64,000 nt of DNA from Acetobacteroides hydrogenigenes (GCF_004340205.1 NZ_SLWB01000001.1:124001-188000), one strand, 5' to 3'. Positions 38,607 to 47,774 are shown, counted from the first letter of the stretch. Program-made: numbers and translations. Notes: generated by a model from the sequence alone, not told the origin.

Positions 38607-40228
38607 CAGCCTTGCTTAACGATTTTCTTTTCCACGCTACCATCTCCAAAGATAAGCTTTATAATTATTACCCCTGAAGGTAAACTCTCCAAATCATCAA
38701 TTCGAGTAAAACCTTCAGCAAAACTAACATGCCCTGCTTTTACAAGTTTTCCTTGCATATTATACATATAGTAATTTACAACTCCGTTATACACCCATTC
38801 CGTCTTAATCGTTATTGATCTTGTAAAAGGATTAGGAGACACTGAGACATGTCGATTAGTCGGATTATGCTCCAACTTTAACATTTGATATGCCTTTTCG
38901 AAATTGGGGATACCATACCCCATCAAATTATCAGGATTCGAATAGTTTGAAGACGATTTGCATATTACATTTTTAAGTTCAACTGCTGATAAGAATGGAA
39001 AGGCCTGCCACAAGCATGCCGAAAAACCCGCTATTTGAGGAACCGCATAGGAAGTCCCACTACCTTGTACTACATTACCAGCTGCATCTATCATTAATGC
39101 AGCAACGCCCATTCCTACCACATCGGGTTTTACTGTTTTGGGAAGTCCTATTGAACTAAATTCACCCAATAGCCCATCACGATCAACAGCCCCCACAGCC
39201 ATTACATCAGGAGAATCGGCAGGAAATGTAATATACCGCCAAACCTTATCGCCCTCGTTCCCTGCAGATACCACAACAAATATACCCTTCTTAAAAGCAG
39301 TAGAAGCTGCTATAGAAATAGGGACTACTTGCTTTGATAAATTGCATACGGCATGATCCATTAACGGATTATCGAAATAATTATACCCTAGCGATGAAGC
39401 AATTATATCACAACCAAGACTATCTGCTCGTTCTGCTGCTACACACCAGAAATATTCCTCTATAAGCTGTTCATATTTTTCTGATTCTGTCACATACAAC
39501 GCATAATTGGCATCGACTGCCGATCCACAATAGTTTCCAGGCAGCATAGCCGCCAAAAGCGAGAGCACCTTTATTCCATGATTCCCGTTATCCTCTAACT
39601 TCGGCTTCTGAGTGGTAAAGTCGTACACATCAACCACCTGACCGTTCCTTAGATTAGAAAATGCAGCATCATTCTCATAGTTCGAGAAACCGGCGTCAAG
39701 AACTGCAATAGTCACCCCTCTCCCCTTAAAACCATTATCATGCAAAAAGCCACCTTTAAGCAGATTAACCTGATCAAAGACACCTCCATAAACAGCATTA
39801 GTAGAAGAATTTTGGTTTTCTACACAAGACAACTCTTTGTCGAATTGGCAATCTTTGGGTGAACTAAAATCAGAATAAACAAGCCTAACATCCTTTACAA
39901 AATCCAATAATAAGAGAGAGTTTGCCTGATTGTCAGACGTCTCTACCAAAGCTCCGTTAAACCACTTTGAAGAAAGTATTACACGACCTCCCAAAGAACG
40001 AACTATACCAAGATAGGCCCTTGAAACGGGAAGATCAGATGAATCGACTATAATTCTTTGGCTAATACGCCTCCTGATAGACTTATCCGTTAGATAGGCT
40101 GAAGGATTATTCAAGGAAACCCCCTTTGAGGTTTTATACTTAAACGTCACAAAATAAGTAGAAGCTGAAGAACTAAGCCCAGCAAGCAAAAGAATTAGCT
40201 GACATGTAAGAATAATAAAAAATCTCAT
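38606..40228 (-). CDS. Secreted subtilisin-like (S8) protease with type IX sorting tail
   Basis: 540 residues with a signal peptide to about residue 22. A propeptide-like region is followed by the S8 catalytic domain: Asp178 in AVLDAGF, His217 in GNHGIKV, Asn324 in SAGNEG and Ser393 in GTSYAVP. The last 80 residues (VSPNPFTRSITIKTE ... YNMQGKLVKAG ... GSVEKKIVKQG) are a type A type-IX secretion sorting domain, so the enzyme should be carried across the outer membrane. Its TGA overlaps the ATG of xseA by one base. The start codon lies inside the 3' arm of the terminator of the preceding gene, which may limit expression. Confidence 0.85.
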   Translation of the reverse strand: MRFFIILTCQLILLLAGLSSSASTYFVTFKYKTSKGVSLNNPSAYLTDKSIRRRISQRIIVDSSDLPVSRAYLGIVRSLGGRVILSSKWFNGALVETSDNQANSLLLLDFVKDVRLVYSDFSSPKDCQFDKELSCVENQNSSTNAVYGGVFDQVNLLKGGFLHDNGFKGRGVTIAVLDAGFSNYENDAAFSNLRNGQVVDVYDFTTQKPKLEDNGNHGIKVLSLLAAMLPGNYCGSAVDANYALYVTESEKYEQLIEEYFWCVAAERADSLGCDIIASSLGYNYFDNPLMDHAVCNLSKQVVPISIAASTAFKKGIFVVVSAGNEGDKVWRYITFPADSPDVMAVGAVDRDGLLGEFSSIGLPKTVKPDVVGMGVAALMIDAAGNVVQGSGTSYAVPQIAGFSACLWQAFPFLSAVELKNVICKSSSNYSNPDNLMGYGIPNFEKAYQMLKLEHNPTNRHVSVSPNPFTRSITIKTEWVYNGVVNYYMYNMQGKLVKAGHVSFAEGFTRIDDLESLPSGVIIIKLIFGDGSVEKKIVKQG

Positions 40229-40259
40229 AACTTAATATTTTCACCTAAGTTATGAGATT
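40221..40259 (-). terminator. Terminator hairpin containing the protease start codon
   Basis: AATCTCATAACTTA (40221-40234) and TAAGTTATGAGATT (40246-40259) are exact complements. On the minus strand the stem is followed by TTTTTATT, the form of an intrinsic terminator for the upstream YwqK-like gene. The ATG of the protease (40226-40228) is in the second arm. Confidence 0.8.
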
Positions 40260-40284
40260 TCTTAAATATTCACAAAAAAAAACA

Positions 40285-41073
40285 CTATCTTAAAAAATCG
40301 CTCTCTGTAGGTTCCTGAAGTTGTCCTTTCATCTTACGAAAAGAATTGAGCATTTCAGTTTCCTTTTTAACCATATCATCGGTTATTGTAGGATAGCCAT
40401 TTTTATAAAAAACTTTTGAAAAAACAGTTCCGCCCTGATTAAAGGTTATCCATTCCCCTTCCTTATCTCCATTAACGTATAAGCCCACAATTCGCTTTGC
40501 ATTATTATCGTAGTATGCCCTGTAAGGACCAACAGGCTTTCCAACCTGATTGTATGTCAACTCCTCCATCAGCGTACCATTCGAGTAGTACTGAAGTGCA
40601 ACTCCAACTCGACATCCATTAGCATACTGATACTTAAACATTACGGCACCATTCTTGTAATAACCATTCGACTTACCTTCTTTCAGATTATTCTTATAAT
40701 TATCAACGTACATTATTTCTCCATCTGAATAGAAGGTTATCCACTCTCCAACCTTTTTACTATTCTCATATTTACCCTTTGCCAACAAAATGCCATCGGC
40801 ATTAAACAGCTGCGCATCGACAATATTTGAATTTGGCACATAATTCAGTATCGACTTAATTTTCCCGTTTTTTGAGTAGCGCTTTACCACGCCTACAGGC
40901 TTATCGTTTTCGAAAAACGCAATGTACTGAATGGTACTATCCTCGTAGGTCTTTTTCCACCATCCAATCTTTTGTCCCTTTGCATTTTTCTGGTTAAATA
41001 CGGTATCCTGCTGGGCAGAAACCGACATCGCACAGCACAAAAAACACCCAACTAGAAAAAATATAAACTTCAT
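40285..41073 (-). CDS. Secreted YwqK/MORN-like repeat protein
   Basis: 262 residues from the ATG at 41073, where MKFIFFLVGCFLCCAMSVSAQ is a signal peptide. The body consists of repeats of about 23 residues with the pattern GEWITFYSDGEIMYVDNYKN and GVALQYYSNGTLMEELTYN, as in YwqK/MORN-2 proteins. These form long beta sheets and often serve as surface or periplasmic scaffolds. YwqK is named as an antitoxin in Bacillus, but no toxin lies beside this gene, so that role is not implied. It is followed by the terminator that overlaps the protease start. Confidence 0.75.
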   Translation of the reverse strand: MKFIFFLVGCFLCCAMSVSAQQDTVFNQKNAKGQKIGWWKKTYEDSTIQYIAFFENDKPVGVVKRYSKNGKIKSILNYVPNSNIVDAQLFNADGILLAKGKYENSKKVGEWITFYSDGEIMYVDNYKNNLKEGKSNGYYKNGAVMFKYQYANGCRVGVALQYYSNGTLMEELTYNQVGKPVGPYRAYYDNNAKRIVGLYVNGDKEGEWITFNQGGTVFSKVFYKNGYPTITDDMVKKETEMLNSFRKMKGQLQEPTESDFLR

Positions 41074-41140
41074 TCTCCTTATTTTAAGATTTACCATTCA
41101 CATTGAACTTACGACACCAAAATTAGCTGCTATATAATAA

Positions 41141-41165
41141 AAAAGCCCCAATATGGGGCCTTTTT
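41141..41165 (-). terminator. Intrinsic terminator of dnaK
   Basis: GCCCC and GGGGC pair around AATAT, flanked by A and T runs on both sides. On the minus strand it ends in TTTTTT, 20 bp past the dnaK stop. Confidence 0.8.
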
Positions 41166-41185
41166 ACTATAATTATACGAGATGT

Positions 41186-43108
41186 TTATTTCACCTCTTC
41201 GAAGTCTACATCTGTAACAGACTCATCCTTTTGACCACCTGCATTAGCCCCTTGTCCGGCACCAGCACCTGCACCTGCCCCGGCATCTTGAGGACCAGCC
41301 TGTGCGCCTGCATTGTACATTTGCTGTGATGCTGCATTCCAAAGTTCATTTAGAACCTTAGTGGCCTCATCTATAGCAGATAAATCCTGGCTAGCATGAG
41401 CAGCCTTCAACTTACCAACAGCCTCTTCGATAGATTTCTTCTTATCGGCAGGGAGCTTGTCGCCAAACTCCTTAAGCTGCTTTTCGGTTTGGAAGATAAG
41501 CGAATCGGCATGGTTAAGCTTATCGATTTTTTCTTTTGCTTCGCGGTCGGCGTTTTCGTTTGCTTTTGCCTCGTCGCGCATGCGCTTGATTTCGTCATCA
41601 GAAAGACCAGATGAAGCGGTAATGCTAATCTTTTGCTCCTTACCTGTTGCCTTATCCTTCGCTGTAACATGTAGAATACCGTTTGCATCGATATCGAAAG
41701 TTACCTCGATTTGAGGCACGCCACGTGGTGCTGGTGGAATTCCATCAAGCGAGAAGCGTCCGATAGTTTTGTTATCTCTTGCCATAGGACGCTCACCCTG
41801 TAGTACGTGGATTTCAACCGAAGGTTGGTTATCCGCAGCAGTGGTAAAGGTCTCCGACTTACGAGTTGGAATAGTTGTATTGGCGTCGATCAGCTTCGTC
41901 ATTACGCTACCCATTGTTTCGATACCTAACGAAAGTGGGGTAACGTCGAGAAGAAGAACGTCGGTAACATCGCCAGAAAGCACACCACCTTGAATTGCAG
42001 CACCAACAGCCACAACCTCGTCAGGGTTTACATTCTTAGATGGAGTCTTTCCGAAGAATTTCTCAACCTCTGCTTGTACGGCAGGAATACGGGTCGAACC
42101 ACCAACCAAAATAACATCGTCAATATCAGAGGTGCTTAAGCCAGCATCCCTAAGCGCAATCTTACAAGGCTCAATTACGTTGCGAATTAGCTCATCGCAA
42201 ATTTGCTCGAACTTAGCACGAGTAAGCGTCTTAACAAGGTGTTTTGGCACACCGTCAACTGGCATAAGGTATGGCAGGTTGATTTCGGTAGAAGTTGTGC
42301 TCGAAAGCTCGATCTTAGCCTTTTCAGCAGCCTCCTTTAGGCGTTGTAGCGCCATTGGGTCTTTTCGAGGATCGATGTTAGCATTTTCTGCCTTAAACTC
42401 TTCGGCCAACCAGTTAATGATGCGGTTATCGAAGTCGTCTCCACCTAGGTGTGTATCACCATTAGTTGATTTTACCTCGAATACGCCATCGCCAAGCTCT
42501 AGGATTGAGATATCGAAGGTACCACCACCAAGGTCGAATACGGCAACCTTCATATCGGCGCCCTTCTTATCCAAACCGTAGGCAAGTGCAGCTGCTGTTG
42601 GTTCGTTGATGATACGAAGAACTTTAAGACCTGCAATTTCGCCAGCTTCCTTGGTAGCCTGACGTTGTGAGTCGTTAAAGTATGCAGGAACAGTGATAAC
42701 CGCTTCGGTAACTTCTTGTCCAAGGTAATCTTCAGCAGTTTTTCTCATCTTTTGAAGAACCATTGCTGAAATTTCCTGTGGAGAATATAGGCGATCGGTA
42801 ATTTTTACACGAGGGGTGTTATTGTCGCCACGAATCACGTTAAATGGCACACGCGTTGTCTCTTCTTGAACCTCATTGTAGGTTTCGCCCATGAAGCGTT
42901 TAATCGAGTATACGGTTTTTTCTGGATTGGTAATTGCCTGACGTTTTGCTGGATCACCAACCTTAATTTCGCCGTTCTCGGTAAATGCAACTACCGAAGG
43001 TGTTGTTCTTTTTCCTTCATTGTTAGGAATTACAACTGGCTCGTTACCCTCCATTACGGAAACGCAAGAGTTGGTTGTTCCCAAGTCAATACCAATGATT
43101 TTACCCAT
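41186..43108 (-). CDS. dnaK: Chaperone DnaK (Hsp70)
   Basis: 640 residues, full length. ATP-driven chaperone of the cytoplasm. The nucleotide-binding domain begins [18 protein letters not shown] and contains [15 protein letters not shown] and [13 protein letters not shown]. The substrate-binding domain has the [11 protein letters not shown] linker and ERPMARDN. The C-terminal tail is rich in Gly, Ala and Gln and ends [10 protein letters not shown], the usual EEVK-like end. dnaJ and grpE are not adjacent. The gene has its own terminator. Confidence 0.98.
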   Translation of the reverse strand: MGKIIGIDLGTTNSCVSVMEGNEPVVIPNNEGKRTTPSVVAFTENGEIKVGDPAKRQAITNPEKTVYSIKRFMGETYNEVQEETTRVPFNVIRGDNNTPRVKITDRLYSPQEISAMVLQKMRKTAEDYLGQEVTEAVITVPAYFNDSQRQATKEAGEIAGLKVLRIINEPTAAALAYGLDKKGADMKVAVFDLGGGTFDISILELGDGVFEVKSTNGDTHLGGDDFDNRIINWLAEEFKAENANIDPRKDPMALQRLKEAAEKAKIELSSTTSTEINLPYLMPVDGVPKHLVKTLTRAKFEQICDELIRNVIEPCKIALRDAGLSTSDIDDVILVGGSTRIPAVQAEVEKFFGKTPSKNVNPDEVVAVGAAIQGGVLSGDVTDVLLLDVTPLSLGIETMGSVMTKLIDANTTIPTRKSETFTTAADNQPSVEIHVLQGERPMARDNKTIGRFSLDGIPPAPRGVPQIEVTFDIDANGILHVTAKDKATGKEQKISITASSGLSDDEIKRMRDEAKANENADREAKEKIDKLNHADSLIFQTEKQLKEFGDKLPADKKKSIEEAVGKLKAAHASQDLSAIDEATKVLNELWNAASQQMYNAGAQAGPQDAGAGAGAGAGQGANAGGQKDESVTDVDFEEVK

Positions 43109-43292
43109 AGTATGTATTTTAATTCAGTTTTACTTTTGTCGGTTTGACAGGAATGTTTCAATACTTATGCCAAAGGAAGAACTCCGCCAAATTGTCATAT
43201 TTTACACCAATCAGGCTCATTGAACTTGTTGAAACGCTAAAATGCTGTCAGAAAAAACTGACAAAAGAGTTCTGCAACTCCATTACTATAAA

Positions 43293-43323
43293 CAAAAATG
43301 GTTGAGAGTAACCTCAACCATTT
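43293..43323 (-). terminator. Intrinsic terminator of the FAH/exonuclease operon
   Basis: AAATGGTTGAG and CTCAACCATTT form an 11-bp perfect stem, followed by TTTTTG on the minus strand. Confidence 0.8.
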
Positions 43324-43345
43324 GCTGTATTATTTAATACCAGAC

Positions 43346-43960
43346 TTACTTCACCTCAAAGTCGAACATTAGCGTATCGGCAATGTAGCCTTGCAGACGA
43401 TCGCCGATGGCAACGGAGCCAACACCGGCAGGCGTTCCCGTATAAATAAGGTCGCCAATCTTAAGGGTGACATACTGCGACACGTACGAGATAATACGGT
43501 TGACGCTAAAGAGCATATCACCAGAATTTCCCTGCTGCACCACTTCGCCATTCTTTACCAAGCGAAACGGGATACGATCCACCGATTCGAAATCGCTAAT
43601 CGGCAAGAATTTGCTGCTAATGGGTGCAGAGAAATCGAATGCCTTGGCAACTTCCCAAGGAAGCCCCTTCTCCTTACATCGCTGCTGCACGTCGCGCGCG
43701 GTAAAGTCGATGCCAAGGCCAACCTCGCTGTAGTAGCGATTGGCAAACTTTTCGCCAATGCAACGCCCTACCTTGTTGATCTTAATGATTAGCTCCACCT
43801 CGTGATGGATATCCTTCGAGAAGGAAGGATAAAAGAAGGGAGCATTGTTGCGCAGCAACGCGGTATCGGGCTTCATAAAGAAGACCGGCTCCTCGGGAAC
43901 CGGATTATTCAACTCTTTTGCGTGATCGACGTAGTTGCGCCCTATACAGATTATCTTCAT
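43346..43960 (-). CDS. Fumarylacetoacetate hydrolase (FAH) family enzyme
   Basis: 204 residues, the short FAHD1-like type. MKIICIGRNYVDHAKEL opens the fold; HHEVELII supplies metal ligands; GIDFTARDVQ and KIGDLIYTGTPAGVG are the conserved C-terminal motifs. Members hydrolyse or decarboxylate acylpyruvates and oxaloacetate with Mg; the substrate is not determined. Its start lies 12 bp after the stop of the exonuclease gene, so the two form an operon. Confidence 0.85.
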   Translation of the reverse strand: MKIICIGRNYVDHAKELNNPVPEEPVFFMKPDTALLRNNAPFFYPSFSKDIHHEVELIIKINKVGRCIGEKFANRYYSEVGLGIDFTARDVQQRCKEKGLPWEVAKAFDFSAPISSKFLPISDFESVDRIPFRLVKNGEVVQQGNSGDMLFSVNRIISYVSQYVTLKIGDLIYTGTPAGVGSVAIGDRLQGYIADTLMFDFEVK

Positions 43961-43972
43961 CTCGAAACAGAA

Positions 43973-44743
43973 CTATTTCTTCACCATCATGCCCAGCTTA
44001 ATGCGGGTAAGTACGTTTTTCGTGTAAAGCGGGAAATCACCGTTCATCATCCATGCGTAGTAGCCTGGTTCGGTTTCCAATACCTCAACTACAGGACGTC
44101 CCCTGTGCTTGCCAAAGTTGAACACCTCCACATCCTTATCGTTAAGTACGATTCGTCCGGCGAAATCGACGTTACGCGTTTTTGCCGAGAAATCGGAAAG
44201 GAAGTCGATATCGTTCTTCAGCTCAGGATATCGGTCGAGCTGCGCCTTGAGCACCTCGTAGGTGGCAACGGTATCGGCCTCGGCGCTATGGGCGTTATTC
44301 AGATCCTTATCGCAGTAAAACTTGTAGGCGGCAACCAGCGTGCGCTGCTCCATCTTATGGAAGATGGTTTGCACGTCAATAAACTTGCGCTTCTTTAGAT
44401 CGAAGTCGATTCCGGCACGAATGAACTCCTCGGCCAAAAGCGGAAGATCGAACTTGTTGGAGTTGTAGCCCGCAAAATCGCACCCCTCGATTAGCTGCAC
44501 CAGCGACTTGGCAATCTCCTTAAACGTTGGGCAATCCTTAACATCCTCGTTGGTGATGCCGTGGATGGCGGTAGCCTGTGCGGGAATAGGAATGGTTGGG
44601 TTGACCCTGCGCGTTTTAACCTCGGTTCGCCCATCGGGGAATACCTTAAGGATGCAGATCTCAACGATTCGATCGTTTACCATGTCGATTCCCGTAGTTT
44701 CGAGGTCGAAGAATACGAGCGGATTCTTTACATTTAACTCCAT
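43973..44743 (-). CDS. DEDDh 3'-5' exonuclease (DnaQ-like)
   Basis: 256 residues. The exonuclease domain carries FFDLETTG (Exo I), GYNSNKFDLPLL (Exo II) and AHSAEADTVATYEV (Exo III with the catalytic His). The C-terminal part has FNFGKHRGRPV, followed by YYAWMMNGDFP, a small module also seen in other bacterial DnaQ-like proteins. It trims DNA or RNA 3' ends with two metal ions; it could be a polymerase III epsilon-like proofreader or a stand-alone repair nuclease. First gene of a two-gene operon. Confidence 0.85.
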   Translation of the reverse strand: MELNVKNPLVFFDLETTGIDMVNDRIVEICILKVFPDGRTEVKTRRVNPTIPIPAQATAIHGITNEDVKDCPTFKEIAKSLVQLIEGCDFAGYNSNKFDLPLLAEEFIRAGIDFDLKKRKFIDVQTIFHKMEQRTLVAAYKFYCDKDLNNAHSAEADTVATYEVLKAQLDRYPELKNDIDFLSDFSAKTRNVDFAGRIVLNDKDVEVFNFGKHRGRPVVEVLETEPGYYAWMMNGDFPLYTKNVLTRIKLGMMVKK

Positions 44744-44898
44744 TACTAGATAATTAATTGGGTAAAAGAACGGTTTAAAACCTCAGCGAAGGTAGCAATT
44801 TTAGAATAAAAGGCTCCGGGATGACGGCGTTTTAGCAGAATCGGCATCCAAATTTCAGCAAAATGCACGCCCACCAACTTTTGTTAGGAATATCTTAC

Positions 44899-44906
44899 TA
44901 ATTTTG
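44899..44906 (+). promoter_or_regulatory. Candidate -7 box of the SAM hydrolase/mazG operon
   Basis: TAATTTTG fits TAnnTTTG exactly, 63 bp before the ATG. The only upstream TTTG (44880-44883) is 15 bp away, shorter than the usual 19-21. Confidence 0.45.
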
Positions 44907-44969
44907 ATAATCGGTAAATGGATCTACCATAAGACCACAAGATAAAACTCCAACAGCGCACTAAAGTAG

Positions 44970-45749
44970 ATGGCAATTGCAACGCTCACAACCGACTGGA
45001 CACGGCACGACTTCTACGTGGCCGCCCTTAAAGGTGAGATTCTGAGAAGGAATCCGGTAGCAGCCATCGTAGACATAAGCCACCAGATTCCGGCATTTCA
45101 GCTGCAAGGTGCAGCCTATGTTCTAAGGGGTGCCTTCCGTCATTTTCCCGAAAAGAGCGTACATATTATAGGTGTAGATAGCGAGCCTACACCCAAAAAG
45201 CCTATTGTTGCGGTTAGCTACCTCGGCCAGTACTTTGTTGCGGTGGATAACGGGGTGATGGGGCTCATCTGCGACACCCAGCCCGATGCGGTGGTGACCA
45301 TCGACTACGAGGATCTCGGAAACGGCTTCAACGCACTAATTCCCTTTGCCAAGGCAGCGGCAGCGCTCACCTTGGGCGAGCCCATCGAGAGCATCGGAAC
45401 GCCAAAGCCTTCGGTAAACCATATGCCGATGCTGCTGCCGGTGCTCGATGCCAGCTTCATCATCGGCAACGTCATCTACATTGATACGTTTGGCAACATC
45501 ATCACCAATATTACCCGCAATGAATTTGACCGGGTAGCAAAAGGTCGCCGATACGAGATTCTGATACAGAGCAACCGCTACAAGGTAAAAACCATATCCA
45601 GCAGCTACAGCGCCGTGGAGGATGGCGAGTTTGTGGCCATCTTCAACTCGGCAGGGCATCTGGAGGTGGCCCAGAACAAGGGTCGCATTGCCTCTATCCT
45701 AAACCTCGATATGAGCTCGTCGGTGCGCATCAACTTTTTTAACCAGTAG
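44970..45749 (+). CDS. SAM hydrolase (SAM hydroxide adenosyltransferase, DUF62)
   Basis: 259 residues. TLTTDWTRHDFYVAALKGEI is the N-terminal signature, with the usual TTDFG changed to TTDWT. IVDISHQIPAF, AVDNGVMGLI and YIDTFGNIITNI follow in order. Enzymes of this group split S-adenosylmethionine to adenosine and methionine using water; the related chlorinase and fluorinase use halide. It is followed after 18 bp by mazG, forming a two-gene operon. Confidence 0.85.
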   Translation: MAIATLTTDWTRHDFYVAALKGEILRRNPVAAIVDISHQIPAFQLQGAAYVLRGAFRHFPEKSVHIIGVDSEPTPKKPIVAVSYLGQYFVAVDNGVMGLICDTQPDAVVTIDYEDLGNGFNALIPFAKAAAALTLGEPIESIGTPKPSVNHMPMLLPVLDASFIIGNVIYIDTFGNIITNITRNEFDRVAKGRRYEILIQSNRYKVKTISSSYSAVEDGEFVAIFNSAGHLEVAQNKGRIASILNLDMSSSVRINFFNQ

Positions 45750-45767
45750 ACAAAACCATCAACCATA

Positions 45768-46541
45768 ATGAACGACAAGCAGCAAAGCTTCGACAGGCTT
45801 TTGAAGATCATGGACGAGCTCCGCGAAAAGTGCCCTTGGGACCGCGAGCAAACCTTCGAGAGCCTGCGCAGCAACACCATAGAGGAGACCTACGAGCTGA
45901 TCGACGCCATCAACACCAGCGACATCCCCAACATCAAAAAGGAGCTGGGCGATATCCTGCTCCACGTGGTTTTCTACTCGAAGATGGCCTCCGAGAGGCA
46001 GTGGTTCGAGATATCGGACGTGGTAAACGCCCTTTGCGATAAACTCGTGTACCGCCACCCGCACGTATTCGGCCAAACGGAGGTGAGCAACGCCGCTCAG
46101 GTGGTGAAGAACTGGGAGGAGCTGAAGCTGAAGGAGAAGGACGGCAACAAGAGCGTGCTCTCGGGCGTGCCCAATGCCCTACCAGCGCTAATTAAGGCCA
46201 ACCGAATTCAAGAAAAGGTTAGAGCCGTGGGCTTTGACTGGGAGGAGCGCAGCCAGGTGTGGGACAAGGTGCAGGAGGAGCTGGACGAGCTGCGCCACGA
46301 GGTAGAAGCGATGGATCGCGAAAAGATGGAAAAGGAGTTCGGCGACCTGCTCTTCTCGGTGGTCAACGCCGCTAGGCTCTACGGCATCGACCCGGAAGCC
46401 GCCCTCGAGCTCACCAACCGCAAGTTCGCCAAGCGCTTTAGCTACCTCGAGGAGAAGACCATCAAGCAGGGGCAGCCGCTCAAGGATATGTCGCTCGACC
46501 AGATGAATGAGATCTGGGAAGAAGCCAAGAAGTACGACTAG
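45768..46541 (+). CDS. mazG: Nucleoside triphosphate pyrophosphohydrolase MazG
   Basis: 257 residues with two MazG all-alpha modules. The first holds CPWDREQTFESL, EETYELIDAI with metal-binding Glu residues, and KKELGDILLHVVFY. YRHPHVFG bridges to the second (VQEELDELRHEVE, EFGDLLFSVVNAARL). It hydrolyses NTPs and dNTPs to monophosphates, cleaning the pool or lowering alarmone-linked nucleotides. Cotranscribed with the SAM hydrolase upstream. Confidence 0.92.
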   Translation: MNDKQQSFDRLLKIMDELREKCPWDREQTFESLRSNTIEETYELIDAINTSDIPNIKKELGDILLHVVFYSKMASERQWFEISDVVNALCDKLVYRHPHVFGQTEVSNAAQVVKNWEELKLKEKDGNKSVLSGVPNALPALIKANRIQEKVRAVGFDWEERSQVWDKVQEELDELRHEVEAMDREKMEKEFGDLLFSVVNAARLYGIDPEAALELTNRKFAKRFSYLEEKTIKQGQPLKDMSLDQMNEIWEEAKKYD

Positions 46542-46609
46542 TAGGGGCTGGTTCTCAAACCACCCCTACTATTATGATGAAGTGAAGGGCAGGTTCGAAA
46601 CCTGCCCTT
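46540..46609 (+). terminator. Two hairpins after mazG
   Basis: AGTAGGGG/CCCCTACT (46540-46570) overlaps the mazG stop. AAGGGCAGGTT/AACCTGCCCTT (46585-46609) is a perfect 11-bp stem with a 3-base loop. Neither has a long T-run; together they may protect or end the message. Confidence 0.55.
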
Positions 46610-46613
46610 GCTG

Positions 46614-46865
46614 CTTTCCACGAAGTACGGAAGGCGATTTCGGTTCAGCTTGGACCTTCCGTAGTAGTACGGAGGGTGTTTCGGGTTCCGATTAGTGCTT
46701 CCGCAGTAATACGGAAGGTGTTTTGGATTCCGATTAGCGCTTCCGTAGTAGTACGGAAGGTGTTTCGGGTTCCGATTAGTGCTTCCGCAGTGGTACGGAA
46801 GGTGTTTTGGATTCCGATTAGCGCTTCCGTAGTAGTACGGAAGGTGTTTTCGGTTTCGATCAGTG
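46614..46865. repeat. Six 42-bp tandem repeats with an 84-bp super-period
   Basis: Six contiguous 42-bp units fill the convergent gap between mazG and the Crp-type regulator. Each begins with a self-complementary half such as CTTCCGTA GTAG TACGGAAG, an 8-bp stem. Units 2 and 4 share one version of the second half and units 3 and 5 another, giving an 84-bp order. The open frame across it is a by-product of the period. Confidence 0.92.
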
Positions 46866-46875
46866 CTTCCCTACA

Positions 46876-47544
46876 TCATCGAATAATCTTCACCAGCCCC
46901 TCCCTATCGAGCAGCGTTACCTTGCGGCGGTCGAAGGCTACAAGGCCATCGTGCTCCATATCGGCAAATACGCGGGCCAGCGACGAGCGGGTAACGCCGA
47001 AGTAGTCGGCCAGCTCCTGCTGCCCCATGGGTAGCGAGAAGGTGATGAGCTGCCCTTTAGAGAGATCGAGCAGGTAGTGCGCCAGCTTCTCCTTAATGGA
47101 CCGAAACGAGAGGAAGTAGAGCTTGTTCGAAAGAAAGGTTGCCCGATTCGACATCATATCGAGGTAGTTGGTGAGCACCTGCGAGCTGGCCTGCATGATA
47201 CCGACCATCGACGGACGGGGGATGATCACCACCTTAACGACATCGTTGGCTACCACATCAACCGGCAGCCGGTTGTTTTGACCAAAAAGGAAGGCTGGAG
47301 CAATGGGACGTGGAGCCGAAATATCCTCAATCTTTACCACTTTCCCTGAGCTATCTACCATCTCGCCCTTAACGCTGCCCTCCAGGACCACCATCAGCCC
47401 CGCGTACTCGTCGTCGCGCGAGGCCAGCACGTTGCCTTTTACGTAGCTTTTTACGGCGTAGGGATACATCGACAAAAGGTTCTCCAGCTCCACAGGATCA
47501 ACCCCATGGAATAGCGGACAGCGGGATAGCAGGGTAAAATTCAT
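46876..47544 (-). CDS. Crp/Fnr-family regulator, probable HcpR
   Basis: 222 residues. The N-terminal cyclic-nucleotide-binding-like barrel (LFHGVDPVELENLLS, GLMVVLEGSVKGEMVD) is followed by a dimer helix and a C-terminal winged helix (GQQELADYFGVTRSSLARVFADM). There is no N-terminal cysteine cluster, so it is not an FeS-type FNR. It diverges from a ferredoxin-hcp operon, the usual target of HcpR in Bacteroidota such as Porphyromonas, where it answers nitrosative stress. The assignment to HcpR rests on this position and on the dyad found upstream of the operon. Confidence 0.75.
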   Translation of the reverse strand: MNFTLLSRCPLFHGVDPVELENLLSMYPYAVKSYVKGNVLASRDDEYAGLMVVLEGSVKGEMVDSSGKVVKIEDISAPRPIAPAFLFGQNNRLPVDVVANDVVKVVIIPRPSMVGIMQASSQVLTNYLDMMSNRATFLSNKLYFLSFRSIKEKLAHYLLDLSKGQLITFSLPMGQQELADYFGVTRSSLARVFADMEHDGLVAFDRRKVTLLDREGLVKIIR

Positions 47545-47605
47545 GTTGGTTGGTTTATGTTGGTCTTATCAAAACTTTGCTTTTAAAATAGACAACCTCG
47601 CCAAG

Positions 47606-47642
47606 AGCGAACTCCCCTCCTTTCTAAGGAGGGGAGTTCGCT
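47606..47642. repeat. Perfect 17-bp inverted repeat
   Basis: AGCGAACTCCCCTCCTT and its exact complement are separated by three bases (TCT). It lies between the divergent regulator and ferredoxin genes. There is no T-run, so it is not an ordinary terminator. It resembles REP-type palindromes scattered in related genomes. Confidence 0.8.
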
Positions 47643-47774
47643 GATTATGCGTTGTTGAAATTCGTCAGCGTCTTTGACTTCTTCATTCATTCCGTCTAAC
47701 TCCGGTATAACTTCCGTATACTTCCGATTAACTTTTTTCAAATCCAAAGTTAACAATTAAAAATGTTTGCTGTT

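Noticed and set aside
40285-41073. YwqK-like gene as half of a toxin-antitoxin pair
   Set aside because: It has a signal peptide and no toxin gene beside it. The resemblance is to the repeat fold only.
43158-43174. Sigma-54-like sequence on the minus strand upstream of dnaK
   Set aside because: The essential GC at -12 is GA, and no enhancer-binding regulator is nearby. A housekeeping promoter is more likely.
46676-47005. Open frame with 14-residue repeats across the 42-bp array
   Set aside because: Same reason; it also runs antisense into the regulator gene.
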